Source of the DNA: Thermaceae bacterium
GTDB taxonomy: Bacteria > Deinococcota > Deinococci > Deinococcales > Marinithermaceae
Direction: 5' to 3'
NCBI GenBank assembly: GCA_027023345.1
Contig: JALVVO010000089.1
Span: 1 to 13,438 of the forward strand
Length of the DNA stretch: 13,438 bases
Within the stretch, counting starts at the first letter, position 1. Every line of letters starts with the position of its first letter. The notes under the pieces are model-generated. The model saw nothing but the letters and a program-made list of their open reading frames with translations. It was not told the origin of the DNA and did not search any database. Both the position numbers and the translations under genes were made by a program. Positions 7,075 to 13,438 of the stretch are shown here, piece after piece.

Positions 7075-8121
7075 ATGCGGCTTCGCAGTCCTAGGATTGC
7101 GCTCTACCGGCTCTTCGACCTGGCCGACGAGATCGAGCTCGACCGGCTGGACCTGCCCCGCACGCGGCTTGTGCGTCCCCGGAGCGCGGTCCGCTTCGGC
7201 GAGCCCCCGGCCGAGCTCGATCTGGGCCCGCGGCGCTTTTCCGGCTATCCCGGCCGGCTTTCGGCCCGGATCTACCCCTTCGGGGTGGTGGCGCTAAGGC
7301 TTCGGCTCGACCTGGGGGAGGCGGTGGAGCTTGCGGTTTTTCGCGAGGCCGCCCTCGCCGTGCCCGAGACTCCCGCGCTTGAGCCCTTTTTTGAGGGCGA
7401 GCTTGCCGGGCTTCGGCGCACGCTGGCCCCGGCCGTCTCTCGGCCCTTTTCCGAGCCCGAGGAGGAGGAGTTTGCGGTGCTTTTCTTTGCCGGGACCGAC
7501 CCCGCCCTCCCCGCGAGCCGCCTCTTGGACGCCCTGCCGGTGGCCGAGCTCGTGCTCGGCGAGCGGGAGCGGTTTTCCCCTGAGGTGCAAAGGGAGCTTC
7601 GCCGCTACGCCTTTTCCTACTCCGAAGAGGACCTCGCCGTCCTCGGCTACGAGCGGGTTTTGCTCTTCGACTCGGAGGGGATCTGGGACGTCGCCGACCT
7701 GGTGGAGTTCGTCCACGCCGAGCTGCTCGAGCTCGCCTACTACGACCGCCTGCTCGCGGAGGCCCTCCGCGACCTCCCCGAGGAGCTTTCCCGCTACTCC
7801 CCCTGGCGCTACCGCCACTACGACCGGCTCCGCCGGCGGCTGATGCAGGTCCACGCCGAGGTCACCGAGGCCCGCTCGCGCCTTTCCGAGGCGCTCAAGG
7901 CCACCGAGGACTTCTTCTACGCCCGGGTGCTCCGGGCCGCGGGGCGGCTCTACGGCGCCCAGGAGCTCGCCGAGGCCACCGCCGAAAAGCTCGAGGTCCT
8001 CGCCGACCTCCACGCCAAGATCGCCGAGGAGCAGAACTTCGCCCGCGCCCAGGCGGTTGAGGTCGGCATCTTCGCCCTGATCCTCTTCGAGGTCCTCCGG
8101 GCGCTCTTGGGGGGCGGGTGA
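7075..8121 (+). CDS. RMD1/YagE (DUF155)-like protein with C-terminal membrane anchor
   Basis: The 348-aa protein has no enzyme motif that I recognise. Its second half resembles the RMD1/DUF155 group. The block YSEEDLAVLGYERVLLFDSE (182-201) is followed by WDVADLVEFVHAELLELAYY (204-223), like bacterial members that read 'EfAnaqLLElRYYD'. A long charged helical region follows (about 245-325), and then a hydrophobic segment (about 328-345, VEVGIFALILFEVLRALL) that matches the family's C-terminal membrane helix. The protein probably faces the cytoplasm with a tail anchor. Bacterial members have no settled function; yeast and human relatives are mitochondrial. ATG 7075 has a GAGGA site 8 nt upstream, and an in-frame start at 7012 would overlap the toxin remnant. 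The stop overlaps the yraN start in a GTGA arrangement, implying coupled translation. Confidence 0.75.
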   Translation: MRLRSPRIALYRLFDLADEIELDRLDLPRTRLVRPRSAVRFGEPPAELDLGPRRFSGYPGRLSARIYPFGVVALRLRLDLGEAVELAVFREAALAVPETPALEPFFEGELAGLRRTLAPAVSRPFSEPEEEEFAVLFFAGTDPALPASRLLDALPVAELVLGERERFSPEVQRELRRYAFSYSEEDLAVLGYERVLLFDSEGIWDVADLVEFVHAELLELAYYDRLLAEALRDLPEELSRYSPWRYRHYDRLRRRLMQVHAEVTEARSRLSEALKATEDFFYARVLRAAGRLYGAQELAEATAEKLEVLADLHAKIAEEQNFARAQAVEVGIFALILFEVLRALLGGG

Positions 8122-8450
8122 AGGGCGGCTGGGCCGAGGAGGTCGCCCTTCGCTACCTGCTCGCGAAGGGCTACCGCCTGGTGGCAAAAAACCGCCGCAC
8201 CCCCTTCGGCGAGGTGGACCTTTGGATGGAGGACCGCGGCACGCCGGTCTTCGTCGAGGTCAAGCAGCGGAGGAGCGGCCGCTTCGGTGAGCCGCTCGAG
8301 GCGATCACCCCCTGGAAGCTTGCGCGCATCCAAAAGAGCGCCCTCTTCCTCCTCGGCCGCGACGACCGGCCGTTCCGGGTCGAGGCGGTGCTCGTCCACG
8401 GGACCCCGGCCCGCCACCGGGTCGAGCACCGGGTGCTCGAGCTCCTCTAA
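8118..8450 (+). CDS. YraN-family (UPF0102) nuclease-fold protein
   Basis: The 110-aa product matches the whole UPF0102 domain. It shows GGWAEEVALRYLLAKGYRLV, then NRRTPFGEVDLWMED with Asp34, then VFVEVKQRR with Glu47 and Lys49. Next come FGEPLEAITPWKLARIQKSA and FRVEAVLV. The D...ExK arrangement is the metal-binding core of the restriction-endonuclease/Holliday-resolvase-like fold, so a nuclease role is likely by family. The cellular substrate is not established. The GTG start at 8118 overlaps the TGA of the preceding gene by 4 bp (GTGA), so it is translated with the RMD1-like protein. The gene converges on the dehydrogenase gene, with only 23 bp between the two stops. Confidence 0.9.
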   Translation: MKGGWAEEVALRYLLAKGYRLVAKNRRTPFGEVDLWMEDRGTPVFVEVKQRRSGRFGEPLEAITPWKLARIQKSALFLLGRDDRPFRVEAVLVHGTPARHRVEHRVLELL

Positions 8451-8473
8451 CGCTGCCGCCGCGCGGCTCCCCC
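8451..8473. terminator. Weak hairpin between convergent genes
   Basis: The 23-bp gap between the converging yraN and dehydrogenase genes contains GCCGC-CGC-GCGGC (8455-8467), a 5-bp stem with a 3-nt loop. There is no T-run on either side. It could slow both polymerases, but the evidence is thin and rho-dependent or collision-based termination is as likely. Confidence 0.2.
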
Positions 8474-9268
8474 CTAGAAGATCCAGGCCCCGCCGTTGAC
8501 CTCGATGGCCTCGCCGGTGATGAAGTCGGCGTCAGGACCAGCGAGGAAGGCGACCACGCCGGCGACGTCCTCGGGGCGCTCAAGCCGCCCAAGGGGCGTC
8601 TGGCGAACGTAGTCGGCGATCACCTCTTCAGGGGGAATCCCCCTTAGCTCGGCCTCCCACTTAACCTCGCGCTCCTGCATCGAGGTCTTCACGAACCCCG
8701 GGTTCACCGCGTTCACGGTGAGCTTGTAGGGGGCAAGCTCCTTGGCCGCGGCCTGGACGAGGCCGAGCACGGCGAACTTCGAGGCCGAATAGTGGGCTAA
8801 AAGGGGCGCCGCCTGGCGGGCGGCCATGCTGGCGGTGGCGATCAGCTTGCCGCGAAGCTCGCTTCCCTCCATTAGGGGCTGGTCCTTCATCCGGCGGGCG
8901 AAGGTCTGGAGGGTCAAAAAGACCCCCTTCGCGTTCACCGCGAAGTTAAAGTCCCAGTCACGGTCGGTGAGCTCCAAAAAGGGCCGCATGGTGCTGACCC
9001 CGGCGTTTGCGACCACGACGTCCACCCGCCCGTCCTCGGCGAAGGCCGCGTCCCGGGCGGCCTCGAGGTGCTCCCTTCGGGTCACGTCCACCTTGAAGGG
9101 GCGGGCCCGGCCGCCCGCGGCCTCGATCTCGCCGGCGACGCGGCTTGCGGCCTCGAGGTCGAGGTCGGTGACCCAGACCTTGGCCCCCTCCCGTGCAAGC
9201 CTTTTCGCGATGGCCTCGCCGATCCCGCTTCCCGCCCCGGTGACGAGGGCGATCCGACCCTCAAGCAT
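8474..9268 (-). CDS. NAD-type short-chain dehydrogenase, probable polyol/sugar dehydrogenase
   Basis: The 264-aa protein is a classical SDR. It has the cofactor loop TGAGSGIG (10-17) and Asp35 at the end of the second strand, which favours NAD(H) over NADP(H). It also has NAG (88-90), Asn112, Ser147, Tyr160 and Lys164 (YSASK), and PG (190-191). The tail FITGEAIEVNGG is typical of the fold, and the overall look is that of polyol or sugar dehydrogenases of the sorbitol/iditol type. The exact substrate is unknown. In the operon it would oxidise a polyol to a ketose (or the reverse) for the FGGY kinase encoded just upstream. ATG 9268 lies 5 nt before the kinase stop and has GGAGGTG upstream inside the kinase gene, giving an 8-bp overlap and coupled translation. 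It is the last gene of the minus-strand operon. Confidence 0.92.
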   Translation of the reverse strand: MLEGRIALVTGAGSGIGEAIAKRLAREGAKVWVTDLDLEAASRVAGEIEAAGGRARPFKVDVTRREHLEAARDAAFAEDGRVDVVVANAGVSTMRPFLELTDRDWDFNFAVNAKGVFLTLQTFARRMKDQPLMEGSELRGKLIATASMAARQAAPLLAHYSASKFAVLGLVQAAAKELAPYKLTVNAVNPGFVKTSMQEREVKWEAELRGIPPEEVIADYVRQTPLGRLERPEDVAGVVAFLAGPDADFITGEAIEVNGGAWIF

Positions 9269-10739
9269 CCTGCACCTCCAGCCTCGGGTAGAGGTCTTTG
9301 AGCCGTTCGTAGGTCTCGCGATAGACGCCGTAGAGCTCGTCGTAAACCCGCGTCCAGCCGGGGTCCGGCTCGGTGACCCCGGCCGGGGTGGCCACCTCCT
9401 TGATGCGTTCGTAGCCCCACAACCCCGCCACCGCCCCGGCGAGGAAGGCGGTGCCAAAGGCGCTCCCCGCGGCCCCGGTCTTTAGGTAGTAGACCGGCTC
9501 GCCGAGGACGCTCGCGGTGATCTTCCGCCAAAGGGCGCTCTTCGCCCCGCCGTCCATGACGTAAAAGCGGCGGATCGCGTGCCCCTTCGCCTTCAGCACC
9601 TCGACGTGGTGGCGGAAGGCGTAGGCGACGCCCTCGAGGATCGCCCGGTAGAGGTGGTCGGGGCCGTGGGCGAGCGTCAGCCCGAGCACCGTGCCCCGGG
9701 CGTGGGGGTCGTGGATCGGGGTCTTCTCGCCGAGGAAGTAGGGGAGGAGCACGATCCCCTGGCTCCCGGCCGGCACCCCTTCGGCCCTTCGGTCGAGCTC
9801 GGCGTAGGGGGTGCCGGGGGCAAAGCGCTCCCTGAACCACTTGACGAGGGAACCCGAGGTCGCCATGCAGCCGTTGATCACGTAGCGGCCGGGGACGTCG
9901 TGGTAGTCGATGAAGAGCTCGCGGATGGGGGTGAACGCCGGGGCCACGTAGAGGAAGTCGCCGGCGCCGCCGAACTTGAGCACGGCCTCGCCCTCCTCCA
10001 GCAGCCCGGCGGCGAGGGCGGCGGCGATGTGGTCGGCGCTCCCCGCGGTGAGGGGGGTGCCCTTGGCGAGGGGGACCTCGGGGCTTTCTACCTCCCCCAC
10101 CACCTCCTGGGGAAAGCGCACCGGGCGGAGCACGCCCTCGTCGAGCCCGATGAGCTCGAGGACTTCGCTGAGCCAGCGCCTTTCCTTCTCGCTCCAGAGC
10201 GCGCTCTCGAGCGCCCAGTTGGCCTCGAGGTATTCGGGGTCCCGCCCACCGAGGAGCCAGGTGACGTACTCGTAGGAGCCCGAGAGCCTTCGGATTTGCC
10301 CGAAGACCTCGGGCTCGTGCCGCTTAATCCAAAGGAGCTTCGGGGGGATCACCTGTTGATTCCAGGTGGCCCCGGTGTGGGCGAAGAGCACGTCTTCGGG
10401 GAAGTGCGCCTTGAACCAATAGATCTCCTCCGCGTGGCGGGCGTCGTTTTGCTGGATCGAGGGACGGAGGACCTCGCCGGCCTCATCGAGGAGGACGAGC
10501 GCCGGCACCATCCCCGAGACCGCGGCCGCTGCCACCGAGCCGGGGTCCTCATTTTCAAAGAGCTTTTCGAGCGCCGCTTTCACCCCGGCCCACCAGTCGG
10601 CGGGGTCCTCCTCGGCCCAGCCGGGGTGGGGGCTAGAAAGATCGTGGGGTTGGCTCGCCTCGGCCACGACCCGGGCTTCCTCGTCGAGGAGGAGGGCCTT
10701 GACCGCGGTGGTGCCGACGTCGATCCCGAGCGCCCTCAT
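9261..10739 (-). CDS. FGGY-family carbohydrate kinase (xylulokinase-like)
   Basis: The 492-aa protein has the normal FGGY length and both actin-fold halves. The N-terminal phosphate-binding loop is GIDVGTTAVKALLLD (5-19). PHPGWAEEDPADWW (37-50) follows, then a probable catalytic Asp236 in GSADHIAAAL. The second family signature is FLGEKTPIHDPHARGTVLG (335-353) and the C-terminal nucleotide site is MDGGAKSALW (395-404). Two stretches that contact sugar in xylulokinase differ: the QMHG region reads SGMVPALVLLD, and the W.D.R region reads IQQNDARHAEEI. It therefore belongs to a less-studied subgroup, and 'xylulokinase' should not be assumed. A ketose or polyol substrate fits the adjacent dehydrogenase. 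Its ATG overlaps the stop of the BtpA-family gene (ATGA), and its end overlaps the dehydrogenase start by 8 bp. Confidence 0.92.
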   Translation of the reverse strand: MRALGIDVGTTAVKALLLDEEARVVAEASQPHDLSSPHPGWAEEDPADWWAGVKAALEKLFENEDPGSVAAAAVSGMVPALVLLDEAGEVLRPSIQQNDARHAEEIYWFKAHFPEDVLFAHTGATWNQQVIPPKLLWIKRHEPEVFGQIRRLSGSYEYVTWLLGGRDPEYLEANWALESALWSEKERRWLSEVLELIGLDEGVLRPVRFPQEVVGEVESPEVPLAKGTPLTAGSADHIAAALAAGLLEEGEAVLKFGGAGDFLYVAPAFTPIRELFIDYHDVPGRYVINGCMATSGSLVKWFRERFAPGTPYAELDRRAEGVPAGSQGIVLLPYFLGEKTPIHDPHARGTVLGLTLAHGPDHLYRAILEGVAYAFRHHVEVLKAKGHAIRRFYVMDGGAKSALWRKITASVLGEPVYYLKTGAAGSAFGTAFLAGAVAGLWGYERIKEVATPAGVTEPDPGWTRVYDELYGVYRETYERLKDLYPRLEVQDA

Positions 10740-11554
10740 CCGCCCCGCACCTCCCGCACCCGCGCCATGAAGTCCCGGGCCCGCTCGGGGTCCACCGGGT
10801 TGAAGGTCTTCCCGTCCACCTTCAGGGCGGTGCCGACCACGCAGCCGTCGGCGAGGGCCAGCACCTCGGCGACGTTCTCGTGGTTGACCCCGGTGTTGGC
10901 GAGGACCGGGACCTCGGGAACCGCCGCTTTGACCGCCTCGAGGTGGGATAGCGGCGCGGGCTCGCCGGTCATCGGGCCGGAGACGAGGACGGCGTCCGCG
11001 AGGCTTGAGAAGACCGCGCTCTTCGCCCGCTCGGGAAGGCTCCGGGAATCAAGCGGCGAAGCGAACTCGGCGGAGACGTTGTAGAGGAGGAAAAGGTCGT
11101 TTCGCCCAAGCCGCTTCCGGTAGCGAAGGGCCTCGGCCGCCCGCCCCTGCCAAAGCCCCATGTCGGAGCCGTAGAGCCCGGTGAAGATCTCCCGGGCAAA
11201 GGCGGCCCCGGTGGCGGCCGCCACCGCCATGGTGAGCATCGGGTCCCAGAGCACGTCCACCCCGAAGGGCAGGGTGAGCTCGTCTTGGAGCCGGCCGATC
11301 ACGTAGGCCATGGCGGCGGCGCTCGCGGGGTCGGCTTCGAGCTCGTAGGGCCGGTCGTTCTCGTTGCCGAACATCACCGCGTCCACCCCGGCGGCCTTGA
11401 GGGCAAGAAGGTCTTTTCTCGCCGCCTCGACCACCGCCTCCATTCCCCCGGCCTCGTCGTAGAGCGGGGTGCCGGGGAGGGCCTTCAGGTGGACCATGGC
11501 GATCACCGGCTTTCGGGTTTGAAAGAGCCTTTCGAAGCGCAAAAAGGCTTCCAT
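10736..11554 (-). CDS. BtpA/SgcQ-family TIM-barrel protein
   Basis: The 272-aa protein carries the BtpA/SgcQ family pattern. It has VIAMVHLKALPGTPLYD near the start (17-33), DAVMFGNENDRPYE (58-71), ADAVLVSGPMTGE (186-198), VLANTGVNHENVAEVLALAD (217-236) and GCVVGTALKVDG (237-248). The last motif resembles the phosphate-binding end of a TIM barrel. The family is named after a cyanobacterial photosystem I biogenesis factor. It also includes E. coli SgcQ, encoded in a cryptic sugar locus with the DeoR-type regulator SgcR. No reaction is firmly assigned to this branch. Here it sits between a DeoR-type regulator and an FGGY kinase, so I infer an enzyme acting on the kinase product or a related sugar phosphate. 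ATG 11554 has a GGAAGGGGG stretch upstream and lies 12 nt after the regulator stop. Confidence 0.88.
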   Translation of the reverse strand: MEAFLRFERLFQTRKPVIAMVHLKALPGTPLYDEAGGMEAVVEAARKDLLALKAAGVDAVMFGNENDRPYELEADPASAAAMAYVIGRLQDELTLPFGVDVLWDPMLTMAVAAATGAAFAREIFTGLYGSDMGLWQGRAAEALRYRKRLGRNDLFLLYNVSAEFASPLDSRSLPERAKSAVFSSLADAVLVSGPMTGEPAPLSHLEAVKAAVPEVPVLANTGVNHENVAEVLALADGCVVGTALKVDGKTFNPVDPERARDFMARVREVRGG

Positions 11555-11566
11555 ACCGCCCCCTTC

Positions 11567-12324
11567 CTAGACCAGGTCGATAAAGCCCGGGACCTTCTCT
11601 TTGAGCACCGGGAGGAAGTCCTTCGCCCCCCGGTCGGTGACCACCCCGGCGAGCGCCTCGAGCGGCAGGACCCGCGCGAGCGCCCGGCGGCCGAACTTGG
11701 TGTGGTCGGCGACGAGGATGGTTTGCTTGGCGGCGGCGTGGGCGCGCCGCTTCACCTCGGCCTCCTCGAGGGTGGCGTTGGTCACCGCCTCCTCGTCCAC
11801 CGCGTCGGCGCCCAGGAAGAAGAGGTCGGCGTGGACCTCGGCGAGGAGGTTTTCCGCCCAGGGGCCGACCAGGCTGAAAAGCCCGTTCCGCGCCCGCCCG
11901 CCTACCACCCAGACCTCGGCCCGGCCCCGGGCCAGGGCCTCGGCGACTTTGAGGTCGAGGGCGATCACCGTCACCGGGCGCTCGGCGAGCTTCCGGGCCA
12001 GCGCTAGCGCGGTGGTCCCCGAGTCGAGGATGATCGTGCTCCCGTCCTTCACGTGGCGGAGGGCGGCGGTGGCGATCCGCTCCTTCTCGGCGACCTTCCG
12101 CTTGGCCTTGAGGTCGAAGGGCGGCTCGGTGGCGGTGCCCATCCGGAGGGGAAGGGCCCCGCCGTGGGTGCGCTCCACCCGGCCCTCGCGGGCGAGCTCG
12201 GTGAGGTCGCGGCGGACGGTGGCCTCGCTGACCCCGAGCTCGCGGGCGAGCTCGGGGGTGCGCATGCCCCCCGGGCCTCGAGGAGCGCGAGGATCCGCCG
12301 TTTTCGCTCCGGCGACAAGCTCAT
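11567..12324 (-). CDS. DeoR-family transcriptional regulator, frame broken by one base in the N-terminal helix-turn-helix
   Basis: The gene encodes a DeoR-type repressor of about 252 aa once one base is restored. From ATG 12324 the frame reads MSLSPERKRRILALLEARG, the normal first helix. The frame that continues the family lies one base away: MRTPELARELGVSEATVRRD, then LDSGTTALALARKL, then FLGADAVDEEAVTNATLEEA and LVADHTKFGRRAL. The break is at six G (C on the plus strand, 12267-12272); seven G would join the frames exactly. Effectors of this family are usually sugar phosphates bound by the C-terminal domain. AAGGAG lies 6 nt before ATG 12324. Alternatively, translation from ATG 12265 would make a 232-aa protein without the first helix. 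Sequencing error, true mutation and slippage at the G-run all remain possible. It is the first gene of the operon. Confidence 0.75.
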
Positions 12325-12343
12325 TTCCGACTCCTTGCTTTCG

Positions 12344-12373
12344 ATTATGCGCGAACGTGAGCGGTTTTGGCAA
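12344..12373 (-). promoter_or_regulatory. Promoter of the deoR-btpA-kinase-dehydrogenase operon
   Basis: On the minus strand TTGCCA (12373-12368) and CATAAT (12349-12344) form a -35/-10 pair with an 18-nt spacer, the best conventional promoter in the window. Transcription would begin near 12337 and reach the AAGGAG ribosome site and ATG 12324. The -10 lies exactly between TTCG (12340-12343) and CGAA (12352-12355), half-sites resembling those of DeoR-family operators such as GlpR. Binding there would block the promoter, which suggests autorepression. This is inference. Confidence 0.5.
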
Positions 12374-12393
12374 GGCCCGCGAAGGGGGCGCGG

Positions 12394-12412
12394 TTCGGGT
12401 ATCCTCTTTGCC
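12394..12412 (+). promoter_or_regulatory. Short-leader promoter of the HAD hydrolase gene
   Basis: TATCCT (12400-12405), preceded by GG within TTCGGGTAT, ends 7 nt before ATG 12413. This is the spacing expected of a leaderless mRNA. There is no Shine-Dalgarno-like sequence in the 7 nt between them, and no clear -35 at 12377-12382. The same TTCGGGTAT block precedes ychF. Confidence 0.45.
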
Positions 12413-13051
12413 ATGGTGCGGGCGGTCTTTTTCGACGTGGGCGGGACCCTGATCCACACCGACCCCCGCACCTGGCTGCCGCCGGTGCTTGAACGCTTTG
12501 GGGAGCGGGCGGATTGGACGAGGCTCCGGTCCGCCGCCGAGGACGCCTACGCCTACTACAACGCCCACCACATGGCGGCCACCGACCGCGAGAAGGCCAT
12601 CCGGCTCTGGTGGGAGTTCGACCGGCGCCTGCTCGCCGGGCTCGGGGTGAAAAACCCCGAGCGGATCGCCGACTGGCTGGTGGAGAACTGGCGGGACCCC
12701 ACGCTCTGGCCGCGCACCCCGGGCACGCCGGAGGTGCTAAAGGAGCTCCGGGCGCGGGGCCTTCTGCTCGCTGTGGTTTCGAACTGGGACGTGCTCCTCC
12801 CCGAAATCCTGGAGGCGATGGGCCTCGCCCGCTACTTCGAGCGGATCTACGCCTCCGCTGCCCTTGGCGTGCAAAAGCCCGACCCGGCGATCTACCGGCG
12901 GGCGCTCGGGGAGCTCGGCCTCCGCCCCGGGGAGGTCCTCTTCGTCGGGGACCGGCCCGAGGCCGACTACGAGGCGCCCCGGCGGCTCGGGATGCGGGCG
13001 CTTTTGGTGCGGCCGGACGAGGGCATCGTCCCGGTGCGCCGGGTCCTTTAG
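12413..13051 (+). CDS. HAD-superfamily hydrolase (subfamily IA type)
   Basis: The 212-aa protein has a Rossmann HAD core and a helical cap of about 90 residues (about 15-100). Motif I is FFDVGGTLI with the nucleophile Asp8. The second Asp of the usual DxDGT is Gly here, a pattern seen in some HAD-IA members and of uncertain effect on phosphatase activity. Motif II is VVSNWD, motif III is the Lys in GVQKPDPAIYRRA, and motif IV is FVGDRPEADYEAPRRLGM. The family contains small-molecule phosphatases, dehalogenases and phosphonatases, and I cannot pick a substrate. ATG 12413 follows a TATCCT hexamer by 7 nt and fits a leaderless start; longer upstream extensions would cross the regulator's promoter. 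The gene diverges from the regulator and is followed 9 nt later by the antiporter gene, probably co-transcribed. Confidence 0.88.
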   Translation: MVRAVFFDVGGTLIHTDPRTWLPPVLERFGERADWTRLRSAAEDAYAYYNAHHMAATDREKAIRLWWEFDRRLLAGLGVKNPERIADWLVENWRDPTLWPRTPGTPEVLKELRARGLLLAVVSNWDVLLPEILEAMGLARYFERIYASAALGVQKPDPAIYRRALGELGLRPGEVLFVGDRPEADYEAPRRLGMRALLVRPDEGIVPVRRVL

Positions 13052-13060
13052 GGGGCTTTT

Positions 13061-13438
13061 GTGCAGGCGGTCGCCGAGCTCCTCTTGATCCTTGCGAGCT
13101 TCGCCGTTCTGGCGCTCGCCGCCAAGCAGATCGGCGACTACTTCGCCAAGTACGACCTGCCGCTCATCACCGGCTTTCTCTTCGCCGGGATCCTGATCGG
13201 ACCCTACGTCCTCGGGCTGATCGGGCACGAGGAGCTCTTGCGGCTTCGCTTCGTGGACGAGATGGCCCTGGCGGTGATCGCCTTCGCCGCCGGGGCCGAG
13301 CTCTACCTGCCCGAGCTCAAGAGCCGGGCCCGGGCGATCCTCTGGGTCAGCTTCTTCCAGGTCGTCGCCGTCCTGGGGCTCGGGGTCTGGGTGACGCTTC
13401 GGCTCCTCCCCGCCCTTCCCGGGGCGGGGGAGCTCGAG
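13061..13438 (+). CDS. Cation:proton antiporter (CPA2/KefB-like), N-terminal part (runs off the right edge)
   Basis: The first 126 codons are visible. They encode hydrophobic segments typical of monovalent cation:proton antiporters. The first membrane helix (AVAELLLILASFAVLALAA) is followed by QIGDYFAKYDLPLITGFLFA, with the conserved 'lP.i.GflaaGiliGP..LgLi' pattern (GILIGPYVLGLI). Next come FVDEMALAVIAFAAGAELYL, equivalent to 'l.e.gvi.llF.aGLe..l', and a helix WVSFFQVVAVLGLGVWVTL. The protein should sit in the cytoplasmic membrane and exchange K+ or Na+ for protons. The ion and any regulatory domains cannot be judged from this part. The GTG start has AGGGGG (13050-13055) 5 nt upstream and lies 9 nt after the HAD stop. 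Confidence 0.85.
   Translation, partial: MQAVAELLLILASFAVLALAAKQIGDYFAKYDLPLITGFLFAGILIGPYVLGLIGHEELLRLRFVDEMALAVIAFAAGAELYLPELKSRARAILWVSFFQVVAVLGLGVWVTLRLLPALPGAGELE

Noticed and set aside
8474..9457. A longer start for the short-chain dehydrogenase, inside the kinase gene.
   Set aside because: The SDR fold begins at MLEGRIALVTGAG, and ATG 9268 has a GGAGGTG ribosome site; the extension is a shadow of the kinase.
9579..11084. A 501-codon open frame on the plus strand, opposite the FGGY kinase and part of the BtpA-family gene.
   Set aside because: The protein is rich in Gly, Glu and Val with no recognisable domain, and it lies antisense to two genes with clear family motifs. Such long antisense frames are expected in very GC-rich DNA.

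Overview
This window is very GC-rich and gene-dense. Leu-Glu pairs are very often spelled CTC GAG, genes overlap or nearly touch, and several start codons lie only a few bases below a -10-like hexamer. Together with the close resemblance of the YchF protein to Thermus YchF as I remember it, this suggests a thermophile of the family Thermaceae (Deinococcota), perhaps from the Oceanithermus/Marinithermus side. That placement is inference. I see no tRNA, rRNA, CRISPR array or insertion sequence.

Layout. Positions 1-262 (minus) hold the start of a PfkB-type sugar kinase. A single-domain rhodanese (371-679, plus) runs head-on into an alpha/beta hydrolase (1437-610, minus), and their coding regions overlap by 70 bp. 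The housekeeping pair ychF-rph follows (1481-3339, plus). A membrane GAF-GGDEF-EAL protein (5455-3320, minus) lies between rph and rdgB (5499-6110, plus), two genes that are neighbours in many bacteria. Just after rdgB is a RES-Xre toxin-antitoxin locus. The antitoxin (6133-6492) is intact. The RES toxin (6504-7027) is broken by an in-frame TAA and two apparent single-base frameshifts. An RMD1-like membrane protein and a YraN nuclease-fold protein (7075-8450) follow as a translationally coupled pair.

The right half is dominated by a compact minus-strand operon, read in the order DeoR-type regulator (12324-11567), BtpA/SgcQ-family TIM-barrel protein (11554-10736), FGGY sugar kinase (10739-9261) and NAD-type short-chain dehydrogenase (9268-8474). 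The genes are 12 nt apart or overlap. This looks like a self-regulated catabolic unit for a polyol or unusual sugar: the dehydrogenase makes a ketose, the kinase phosphorylates it, and the BtpA protein performs an unassigned step. The regulator's reading frame is broken by one base at a run of six G (12267-12272), inside its DNA-binding domain. Divergent from it are a HAD-family hydrolase (12413-13051) and the start of a CPA2-type cation:proton antiporter (13061 to the window edge).

The most interesting items are the BtpA-containing operon with its frameshifted regulator, the decayed RES toxin beside a live antitoxin, and a recurrent GG-TANNNT promoter element.
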